This document shows, in pieces, positions 1 through 5,750 of a stretch of 5,750 nt of DNA (positions are counted from its first letter, which is position 1; every line of letters begins with the position of its first letter). Location: NCBI GenBank assembly GCA_002335345.1, contig DDCS01000175.1:1-5750 (forward strand), written 5' to 3'. The notes beneath the pieces were generated by a model. The model was given only the letters and a program-made list of their open reading frames with translations. It did no database searches and had not been told where the DNA came from. Source of the DNA: Flavobacteriaceae bacterium UBA2000. GTDB taxonomy: Bacteria > Bacteroidota > Bacteroidia > Flavobacteriales > Flavobacteriaceae. Made by a program: the position numbers and the translations under genes.

Positions 1-443
1 ACAAGTCCTCCCCAATCCCCAGGGGCAGGGTTTGACGAACCTGAAGTCATTACTACAGGAGCAGAAGCGTTACCGTTAATAAAGATTTGTGCTCCACGCT
101 CTACAGCGATATAAGCAGAAGTACCACCAGTGGCAGAAATGACAGTTCCAGCTGGAATTGTTAAAGATGCTCCTGAGCGCACTACATAAGCTCCAGCAAG
201 TTCATATCCGATAGCGGCGTCTAAGGTTACATCAGTAGTAACATCACCTTCTAAGATATTGTCAACCGCACAAGGGGCACAAGCAGAGCCACCACAGTCA
301 ACACCGGTTTCATCACCGTTTTGGATACCGTCGTCACAGGTTGCTGCCTGAGGATCAGGCGTATTGCCGTCATCTTTGCTACAAGAATAAGCTACGGCCA
401 AAAGCGCCATACCTAAACTTAATTTTAAAATAGATCGTTTCAT
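1..443 (-). CDS. Surface-type lipoprotein, partner of the TonB-dependent receptor (3' end outside window)
   Basis: The reading frame starts at the ATG at 443-441 and stays open for 147 codons to the window edge, so the C-terminus is missing. Residues 1-20 are a lipoprotein signal peptide (basic start, hydrophobic core LGMALLAVAYS) ending at the lipobox cysteine C21. The next residues are S-K-D-D, which matches the acidic export signal known to send lipoproteins to the cell surface in flavobacteria. Residues 36-58 form a four-cysteine motif (C36, C50, C55, C58; core DDGIQNGDETGVDCGG) seen in many extracellular Bacteroidota proteins. Then follows a repetitive beta-rich part (SGASLTIPAGTVI, VERGAQIFING, PAPGDWGGLV) that suggests a beta-helix-like fold. 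Such lipoproteins are often encoded beside receptors of this type, and some databases label them 'multidrug transporter', which has no support here. It lies 47 bp downstream of the receptor on the same strand, so cotranscription is likely. Its ligand cannot be told from sequence. Confidence 0.85.
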   Translation of the reverse strand, partial: MKRSILKLSLGMALLAVAYSCSKDDGNTPDPQAATCDDGIQNGDETGVDCGGSACAPCAVDNILEGDVTTDVTLDAAIGYELAGAYVVRSGASLTIPAGTVISATGGTSAYIAVERGAQIFINGNASAPVVMTSGSSNPAPGDWGGL

Positions 444-490
444 TTTTTTTTGATTTTAATTAATAACTGTTTGAATTGATTGATGAGTAT

Positions 491-3334
491 TTAAAAAATA
501 TAATTGAGAGAAATTTTCAAATCATAACCGCGCTTGAATGAAAGCACAGTGGTGGCTTGTTCCTGAATTCGGTCGCGAATGGGGTTTACATCTCCATCTA
601 CGGCTTCTTGGAATCGTTCAATGCTCGGGTTTAAAAGGTTTTTGGCGGAAAGGCCTATGCTCAGTTGTTTGGTAATTTGTGACTTGGCTACAAAGTCCAA
701 AGTCGGCACTCCTTTTTCGACGATATTTCCTTTTCCAAAGTTTCCTAAGGCAAATATTCGGTCTGAGAAATAGTTCGCTGCCAGGGTAATGAGCACATTT
801 TTGTGTTCTTTAAAGTCTTTATAAAAACTGATATCGGCATTGGCTACTAAATCAGACGCTCCAGTAATTCCTGTTGACGAATAAGTAGGATCAAAACTAA
901 GGCCTGCCTCTTGAAAAACTTTTGCGCCATTTAAATCTTGGTTTGTATCCATATAGGCCAGATTCAATCCAGCGGTAAGTTTCTGCGTATTGGTAAAGTC
1001 AGCATATTCTGTTTCACGGCTCATCAGCACCTTACGCGATTCAACCTCAATACCAAGGGCAGTGGCTTGATCTCCAGTATTGGCCCAGCTAATATCATTT
1101 GCGGCCGACTGAATCGTTACCGTATTGATCGGATTTTGGATGATTTTAGCAAAAAGACCAACCGAGAGAAGTTCCGAATTTGAAGGAAACAATTCCCATT
1201 TAGCATCAATATTGTAGTTTGTGGAAGCGGATAAAAATGGATTACCAAAGTAATCTTGGTTTACCTCTTGGAATAAAAATGGAGCACGTTCCTTGTATTG
1301 AGGGAGTGTATAAGTTTTGCTTGCGGCAAACTTAAAGTTTTGATCCTCCGTAAGGGTATACTTCATTGAAAGCGCGGGTAGGAGCTGGAATTCGTCGAGA
1401 CTGTTGCTGTCTCCATCAGGATCCAAAGAAGTGGACCATTCGATATCTTGGTTGATTTGCTCGCCACGTAACCCGACAATCATGGTGAATTTAGGATTGA
1501 AGGTATACGAGAAGTTGGCATATCCAGCCAAGATGCTTTGCGTTCCACCATAGGTCTGGGGATCTAGGGCATTGGCCACATCAGCACTTCCTCTAAAGGT
1601 TTCGATTCGAAATAATCCAGCATTGAGGTTGTCCTGATTAAAGTAGGCGTCGACATCATAAATGTTTTCGACAATTGGCTGAACAATTCCAGCACCACGA
1701 TTGATACGAAAGTTAAATTGGGTGGCGGAAAAATCGACTTCTTTGTCACGTGAACTAAAACCTAAAGCAAGATTGCCATCAAACTCGTCTTGATCATTTT
1801 TAAACAGCTTTATCGAAGTTTCAAAGGCAGTTGCGATTTCTTCCTCATAGAGATCAGCATAAAAGCGGTGATTACTCGAGGCTGCAGAAACGAATTCAAA
1901 AGACTTAGGTCCGTCTGGTTCGTCCAAATCTTGTGGCACCAAAGTGACTTGACGGCGATTGGGCTCAGCACTATGAAGGAAACTGTAAGAGCCAGAAGCA
2001 TTGACGTTAATGCGATCGCTTACTTTATAGTCTGCATGCAATTGGTTTACGATGAGGTTGGTGCGGGTAAAAACCGCGCGCTGAATAAATCCACCCCCTT
2101 GTGAGGCGTCGTCATCTTTATCGATAACGCCAAAATTCTCTAACTGCTGCTCGTTTGAGGTGTTCAGAACGAGCCCACTGTAGTTGATGTTTAGATTTTT
2201 GTGTTTGATTCCGACATCGCCCATCAGCGTTGTATTGGTGCTGTATTCATAACTGACATAATCGAAATCCGCGTTCGGCACAGAGCTCACTTCAACGCCC
2301 CCGCGCGAGATCCCTTCACGGTATTGGTATTGATTGCTGTGCGCGCCAACGCCAAATACAGTCAGTTTGGTGTCTTCGCCGATTTGGAAGCTGTCTCCAC
2401 CTTGAATGGTGAGGCCCAAGTTCGCGGGTGCGTCAGCCGTACGGCGATCCCAACTGGTCTCAAAATTGTAATTATTCAGGGCAAATGCGGGATAATTAAT
2501 GTCGTAAAATCCAAAATTGTCGGGCCCATCCGTGCGATAAAACTGATCTTGGCTTTGGGTAACGGTGTTGAATCCAGAATCCAAACTCACAGAAATTATT
2601 CCGTTGGCCATGGCATTCTTGGAATCGATATTGATGTTGGCCCCAGCAAAATCGGCATATTGCTCTGGGTTGAAGGTTTTATCGATTCCGATATTCTCAA
2701 CGATGTTTGTGCTGAAAATACTCAGGTTGATGTTTTTGCGTGATGGGTCGTCTGAAGGCAGGGGTAAGCCGTTAAGCGTCGTTACGTTGTAACGGTCTCC
2801 CAGACCGCGCACAAAAATGTTTCCTGAACCTTCCTCTTGTTTAGAAATCCCGGTCACTTTAGATAATGCGGTGGCGGCATCACCCACCCCTTTGCGCGAA
2901 AGCTCTTGAGCCCCAATGGCCGTCTTTTGTGTTACCGCATTTTTTTGTTCCAACAATAGAGCGACTTCACTTTCTTTGCGCACCGTGGTGGTAATAACAA
3001 CTTCTTCCAAAGTCGCAGCGCTGGCCCCCATAGGCACGTTTACTGTGGTCACTTTGTCTTCTTCGACAATAATATTGTCCACTTCTACAGTTTCATAACC
3101 CACGAAACTATAGACAATCGTATACGACCCCACAGGTAAATCCTCTAGGGCATACAGACCGTCAAAATCAGAGGTTGTCCCTGTATTTTGACCTTTGATA
3201 ATGACATTGGCAAAGGCCAATGGCTCATTGTTGAATTCTTTGTCGGTCAAAAGTCCGACAATTGATCCTGTTGTTTGCCCAACAGCGATCAATGACATTA
3301 AGCTAAATAATGTCGTGATAAAAATTTTTCTCAT
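491..3334 (-). CDS. TonB-dependent outer-membrane receptor with N-terminal carboxypeptidase-D-like domain
   Basis: A 947-residue outer-membrane transporter, expected to import a bound nutrient using TonB-ExbBD energy. Residues 1-20 are a signal peptide (MRKIFITTLFSLMSLIAVGQ). Residues about 23-103 are a carboxypeptidase-D-like beta-sandwich (GSIVGLLTD, NTGTTSDFDGLYALEDLPVG, YSFVGYE) typical of Bacteroidota receptors. A TonB-box-like stretch, LEEVVITTTV, lies at 109-118. The plug spans about 125-240 and includes ALSKVTGIS (156-164), FVRGLGDRYNVTTLNG (174-189) and FAGANINIDSK (229-239). The rest is a 22-strand-type beta-barrel ending in a typical terminal strand with C-terminal F947 (LKISLNYIF). 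Length is normal and no frame break is seen. It lacks SusC/RagA plug features and no SusD follows it; the adjacent gene is a different lipoprotein. The start ATG at 3334-3332 is the only sensible one, giving the intact signal peptide. A phased operator array lies just upstream (3375-3435). Substrate is unknown; the operator pattern makes a phosphate-related substrate possible, which is inference. Confidence 0.95.
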   Translation of the reverse strand: MRKIFITTLFSLMSLIAVGQTTGSIVGLLTDKEFNNEPLAFANVIIKGQNTGTTSDFDGLYALEDLPVGSYTIVYSFVGYETVEVDNIIVEEDKVTTVNVPMGASAATLEEVVITTTVRKESEVALLLEQKNAVTQKTAIGAQELSRKGVGDAATALSKVTGISKQEEGSGNIFVRGLGDRYNVTTLNGLPLPSDDPSRKNINLSIFSTNIVENIGIDKTFNPEQYADFAGANINIDSKNAMANGIISVSLDSGFNTVTQSQDQFYRTDGPDNFGFYDINYPAFALNNYNFETSWDRRTADAPANLGLTIQGGDSFQIGEDTKLTVFGVGAHSNQYQYREGISRGGVEVSSVPNADFDYVSYEYSTNTTLMGDVGIKHKNLNINYSGLVLNTSNEQQLENFGVIDKDDDASQGGGFIQRAVFTRTNLIVNQLHADYKVSDRINVNASGSYSFLHSAEPNRRQVTLVPQDLDEPDGPKSFEFVSAASSNHRFYADLYEEEIATAFETSIKLFKNDQDEFDGNLALGFSSRDKEVDFSATQFNFRINRGAGIVQPIVENIYDVDAYFNQDNLNAGLFRIETFRGSADVANALDPQTYGGTQSILAGYANFSYTFNPKFTMIVGLRGEQINQDIEWSTSLDPDGDSNSLDEFQLLPALSMKYTLTEDQNFKFAASKTYTLPQYKERAPFLFQEVNQDYFGNPFLSASTNYNIDAKWELFPSNSELLSVGLFAKIIQNPINTVTIQSAANDISWANTGDQATALGIEVESRKVLMSRETEYADFTNTQKLTAGLNLAYMDTNQDLNGAKVFQEAGLSFDPTYSSTGITGASDLVANADISFYKDFKEHKNVLITLAANYFSDRIFALGNFGKGNIVEKGVPTLDFVAKSQITKQLSIGLSAKNLLNPSIERFQEAVDGDVNPIRDRIQEQATTVLSFKRGYDLKISLNYIF

Positions 3335-3356
3335 GGTGTGTTTTAAATACTCGCTG

Positions 3357-3364
3357 CAAAGATG
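3357..3364 (-). promoter_or_regulatory. Candidate -7 element of the receptor promoter
   Basis: CATCTTTG on the minus strand differs from the Bacteroidota -7 consensus TAnnTTTG only at the first base. It lies 22 bp upstream of the receptor ATG. No TTTG -33 element sits about 19 bp further upstream; that position is occupied by the phased operator array, as expected for an activator-dependent promoter. Confidence 0.35.
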
Positions 3365-3374
3365 ACCTCTGTAT

Positions 3375-3435
3375 GTAACCCCGAGGTTATGCTGAAATTA
3401 TGTTTGTATCACATAAAGGTTACCTCAATGTTATG
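3375..3435 (-). promoter_or_regulatory. Operator-like array: six hexamers in 11-bp register (PHO-box-like)
   Basis: Read on the minus strand (toward the receptor), six hexamers occur with exactly 5 bp between each: CATAAC (3435-3430), GGTAAC (3424-3419), TGTGAT (3413-3408, poor match), CATAAT (3402-3397), CATAAC (3391-3386) and GGTTAC (3380-3375). The outer pairs also form two 17-bp imperfect direct repeats (3375-3391 and 3419-3435, 13 of 17 identical) exactly 44 bp apart. Direct repeats with an 11-bp period are the known binding architecture of OmpR/PhoB-family response regulators; the E. coli PHO box repeats CATAA-containing units at the same spacing. The array ends 10 bp upstream of a -7-like element, as PHO boxes do relative to the -10. 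The pattern is seen directly; the regulator's identity is inferred. Confidence 0.55.
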
Positions 3436-3449
3436 ACCCCTGCGATCGT

Positions 3450-3478
3450 TTTGAAAATGAACCAAAAAACCTATCTTG
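3450..3478 (+). promoter_or_regulatory. Candidate promoter of the dGTPase-like gene
   Basis: A TTTG at 3450-3453 (-33-like) is followed after 18 bp by TATCTTG at 3472-3478, close to the Bacteroidota -7 consensus TAnnTTTG but one T short. The end of the element is 29 bp before the ATG at 3508, which would give a short leader of about 20-25 nt. The -33 element lies 14 bp from the edge of the operator array, so a regulator bound there could also touch this promoter. Confidence 0.4.
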
Positions 3479-3507
3479 CCTGAGTAATAATCTGGAGTAA
3501 AAAATAT

Positions 3508-4842
3508 ATGATGACCTGGGAACAGCTTATGTCATTAAAAAGACAGGGCGATCAGCATAAGCGACTGCGTATTGAACAAGATGAAACCCGCTTGGGTTTT
3601 GAGGTCGATTACGACCGAATAATTTTTTCCTCACACTTCAGAAGTCTGCAGGATAAGACTCAAGTGATTCCATTGTCTAAAAATTCATTTGTGCACACGC
3701 GATTGACCCATAGTTTAGAAGTCTCTGTGGTTGGGCGATCTTTAGGCCGCGCTGTGGGCCGAGCCCTTTTAGAGCGCCATCCTCATTTGTCGTCTATTCA
3801 CGGATATCAACCCAATGATTTTGGGGCGGTAGTGGCGGCGGCCGCCTTAGCTCATGACATCGGCAATCCGCCCTTCGGGCATAGCGGAGAAAAGGCGATC
3901 GGAGATTTTTTTAAGACGGGCTCGGGCAGGGCATATGCTTCTGATATGACCCCAGAGGAGTATCAAGACTTATGTGATTTTGAAGGCAATGCCAATGGGT
4001 TTAAAATGCTGACCCAAACCCGTGATGGAGTCGAGGGGGGATTGCGCCTGTCCTATGCTACTTTGGGGGCCTTTATGAAGTACCCCAAGGGTTCACTCCC
4101 CAAAAAACCAAGCCCGCATTGTGCTGACAAGAAATACGGATACTTTAGCGGTGATCAGTCTTTCTTTGAAGAAGTGGCCCAAGAATTGGGTCTAATCAAA
4201 CTTGGTTTAGGACGGTTTACACGACACCCTTTAGCCTATTTAGTGGAAGCCGCCGATGATATTTGCTATACCATCATAGACTTTGAAGACGGAATCAATT
4301 TGGGTTGGATTTCAGAGGATGTAGCGCTAGAGTTTTTATTGCGTTTGGTCAAAGACAGTATTCAAACGGAAAAGTATAGTCAACTGACTAAATCGTCGGA
4401 CCGTCTGGCTTATTTGCGTTCATTGGCGATCAGTCGACTTATTCAAGAGGCCAGCGCGCTCTTTTTAGTCCATGAAGATTTATTGCTTACTGGAAAAATG
4501 GAACAATCCATAATGTCACAAAGTCAGTTCAAGGCCCAGATCAATGATATATTAAGGGTGAGTAAAGAGCGTGTTTACGAGCATCCTGAGGTATTGCGCA
4601 AAGAGTTGGCCGGCCATAGAATGCTTACCGATATTTTGAGTGCCTATGCCCCCGCAGCCATAAACACTAAAAATCAGTCGCCCACATTTTTTGATCAACT
4701 TCTCATGCAAGAATCGGGGCTTGAAATTCATCCGCAACATACTGTTTATGAGGTGCTTTTGGAAATAAGTCACTTTGTTTCTCGTCTTACGGACAGCAAT
4801 GCCCTGGCTTTGAGCAGCCGTTTAGGGGGTAAAGTTGTTTGA
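3508..4842 (+). CDS. dgt: dGTPase-family HD phosphohydrolase (deoxyguanosinetriphosphate triphosphohydrolase-like)
   Basis: A cytoplasmic 444-residue enzyme expected to hydrolyse dGTP (or dNTPs) to the nucleoside and tripolyphosphate, helping control the dNTP pool. The HD-domain metal ligands are visible: H68 in LTHSLEV, H116-D117 in AALAHDIGNPPFGHSGE, and the distal Asp D250 in EAADDICY. H125 and E128 in FGHSGE match the catalytic His/Glu positions known in E. coli Dgt (H126, E129). The N-terminal FRSLQDKTQV (44-53) is the usual family motif. It is shorter than E. coli Dgt (about 505 residues) but complete for the shorter form found in Bacteroidota. There is no signal peptide. Two adjacent ATGs (3508, 3511) are possible starts; GGAG at 3494-3497 lies 10 nt before the first, a rare Shine-Dalgarno-like site for this phylum, so I keep 3508. 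Exact nucleotide preference (dGTP only, or dNTPs needing an activator) is not decided by sequence alone. Confidence 0.93.
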   Translation: MMTWEQLMSLKRQGDQHKRLRIEQDETRLGFEVDYDRIIFSSHFRSLQDKTQVIPLSKNSFVHTRLTHSLEVSVVGRSLGRAVGRALLERHPHLSSIHGYQPNDFGAVVAAAALAHDIGNPPFGHSGEKAIGDFFKTGSGRAYASDMTPEEYQDLCDFEGNANGFKMLTQTRDGVEGGLRLSYATLGAFMKYPKGSLPKKPSPHCADKKYGYFSGDQSFFEEVAQELGLIKLGLGRFTRHPLAYLVEAADDICYTIIDFEDGINLGWISEDVALEFLLRLVKDSIQTEKYSQLTKSSDRLAYLRSLAISRLIQEASALFLVHEDLLLTGKMEQSIMSQSQFKAQINDILRVSKERVYEHPEVLRKELAGHRMLTDILSAYAPAAINTKNQSPTFFDQLLMQESGLEIHPQHTVYEVLLEISHFVSRLTDSNALALSSRLGGKVV

Positions 4843-4881
4843 ATTTAACTTTGGCAATTCATTTTTTATTGCACAAAAGTG

Positions 4882-4889
4882 TATCTTAG
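4882..4889 (+). promoter_or_regulatory. Weak candidate -7 element upstream of the M36 peptidase gene
   Basis: TATCTTAG matches five of the six fixed positions of the Bacteroidota -7 consensus TAnnTTTG and lies 24 bp before the ATG at 4914. The nearest upstream TTTG (4850-4853) is 28 bp away, longer than usual, so this promoter call is weak. The remaining 71-bp gap after the dGTPase gene is AT-rich with no convincing terminator. Confidence 0.25.
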
Positions 4890-4913
4890 GCAATCGATAA
4901 AAAAAATCCATCA

Positions 4914-5750
4914 ATGAAAAAATTACTACTCGTATTCTTAGGGGGGCTTTTCAGTATCAATGCTGCTCTAGCCCAGGATGATTTAAACATCATCAAAGAC
5001 TATTTGTCTTCACAGCGCAGTGCGCTGAATTTGACTCAAGAAGATGTCAATTCGCCAGTGCTGAAATCGACCAGCTATTCAAAGAGCATGCATGTTCAAA
5101 TGGCTTATGTCAACCAATCATTAGCCGGGATTGAAGTCCATAATTCTACTTCTCGATTTGCCATCAAAGACCAGCAGGTGTACTCTGCACGTTTGGGCTT
5201 TGTTTCAAATTTGACCAGTAAAATTAACACGACCTCACCTTCGATCGGGGCGCAAACAGCTGTGCTTAAAGCAGCCCAGTCATTTGGATTGAGTGCTGGT
5301 AACATTGAAGAGCTCTCAGGTCAAGGCAATACTTATGTATTCCGCGCCGCTGATGTGTCTCAAAATGATATTCCCGTACAGTTGGTATTTCAAAAAACAC
5401 AAGACGAGCAATATCGTTTGGCATGGGATTTAAGCATTTATCTTTTGGATGCGACTCATTATTATAGTGTTCGTGTTGATGCGCAAAGCGGAGCGATTTT
5501 AGACACCCATGATTGGGTATTGCACTGTGATTTTGGTCAAGGCAGTCACGAGCACAGCGCTGGAGAAAGCGTTTTGTTTGGGGCTGAAAGCACTGCTATT
5601 GCCCCAGTTGCTGGGGCCGCTGGCTACCGCGTTTTCCCAATCCCATTCAGCAGTCCAATCGATGGGACGGATGAATTTATTTTTGAATCTGATGCTGTGG
5701 ATGCAGCCTCATCGCCATTTGGTTGGCATGACACTGACGGGACAGCAGGT
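4914..5750 (+). CDS. Secreted M36 (fungalysin-like) metallopeptidase, N-terminal part (3' end outside window)
   Basis: The frame is open from the ATG at 4914 to the window end (279 codons), so the catalytic domain is largely missing. Residues 1-20 are a Sec signal peptide with cleavage expected after A20 (NAALA|QDD). Residues about 45-95 look like the fungalysin/thermolysin propeptide (FTP) domain (HVQMAYVNQSLAGIEVHN, 60-77). Residues about 105-200 look like a PepSY-type propeptide part (LAWDLSIYLLD, YYSVRVDAQSGAILDTHDW). The stretch SPFGWHDTDG at 267-276 is the usual entry to the M36 catalytic region in Bacteroidota. Family knowledge predicts a downstream HExxH zinc site and often a type IX secretion C-terminal signal; neither is in the window. 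The likely role is extracellular protein degradation after removal of the propeptide. The leader is A-rich (seven A's just before ATCCATCA-ATG) without a Shine-Dalgarno site, normal for the phylum. It follows the dGTPase gene by 71 bp, but no functional link is apparent. Confidence 0.88.
   Translation, partial: MKKLLLVFLGGLFSINAALAQDDLNIIKDYLSSQRSALNLTQEDVNSPVLKSTSYSKSMHVQMAYVNQSLAGIEVHNSTSRFAIKDQQVYSARLGFVSNLTSKINTTSPSIGAQTAVLKAAQSFGLSAGNIEELSGQGNTYVFRAADVSQNDIPVQLVFQKTQDEQYRLAWDLSIYLLDATHYYSVRVDAQSGAILDTHDWVLHCDFGQGSHEHSAGESVLFGAESTAIAPVAGAAGYRVFPIPFSSPIDGTDEFIFESDAVDAASSPFGWHDTDGTAG

Noticed and set aside
444..452. T-run between receptor and lipoprotein genes as a terminator
   Set aside because: No stem-loop precedes it on either strand; on the minus strand it is the A-rich leader just before the lipoprotein ATG.
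2201..2743. A 180-codon open frame on the plus strand inside the receptor gene
   Set aside because: It is antisense to a clearly real receptor sequence, has no recognisable domain or leader, and its composition follows from the opposite-strand codons.
491..3334. Assignment of the receptor to the SusC/RagA family
   Set aside because: The plug sequence is not of that type and no SusD-like gene follows; the neighbouring lipoprotein belongs to a different family.
3376..3389. Interrupted palindrome TAACC-CCGA-GGTTA as a classic dimer operator or hairpin
   Set aside because: The arms are only 5 bp and flanking bases do not pair; the two arms are better explained as neighbouring units of the 11-bp direct-repeat array.
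4850..4853. TTTG as the -33 element for the M36 peptidase gene
   Set aside because: The distance to the -7-like TATCTTAG is 28 bp, longer than the usual spacer of around 19 bp.
4854..4872. GCAAT...ATTGC inverted repeat after the dGTPase gene as a terminator
   Set aside because: The stem is only 5 bp with weak pairs, the loop is 9 nt, and no T-run follows it.

Overview
The window looks like chromosomal DNA of a marine-type Flavobacteriia member (Bacteroidota). The evidence is a TonB-dependent receptor that begins with a carboxypeptidase-D-like domain, a lipoprotein with Cys-Ser-Lys-Asp-Asp after the lipobox (a Bacteroidota surface-export signature), an M36 metallopeptidase of the Bacteroidota type, A-rich leaders with little Shine-Dalgarno character, and promoter-like TTTG / TAnnTTTG elements. 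Base composition is moderate and even, with no transposase, integrase, tRNA, rRNA or CRISPR array.

Layout. The left part (1-3334) is a two-gene minus-strand unit. A 947-residue TonB-dependent outer-membrane receptor (3334 down to 491) is followed after 47 bp by a surface-type lipoprotein that runs off the left edge (443 down to 1). A 173-bp divergent intergenic region (3335-3507) separates this unit from a plus-strand dGTPase-family HD phosphohydrolase (3508-4842). After 71 bp a secreted M36 (fungalysin-like) metallopeptidase begins at 4914 on the plus strand and runs off the right edge; only its signal peptide, propeptide and the start of its mature region are present.

How the parts work together. 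The receptor and lipoprotein probably form one outer-membrane nutrient-uptake unit, comparable in arrangement to SusC/SusD but not recognisably of those families. The most notable element is in the divergent intergenic region: six hexamers in strict 11-bp register (3375-3435), five of them close to CATAAC/GGTWAC, ending 10 bp upstream of a -7-like element of the receptor. This is the architecture of operators for OmpR/PhoB-family response regulators and resembles a PHO box, so the receptor/lipoprotein pair may be induced under phosphate limitation. That is inference from sequence pattern alone. The dGTPase and the protease appear to be separately transcribed housekeeping and secreted-enzyme genes. 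I did not find a clearly new multi-gene system; all four protein families are recognisable.
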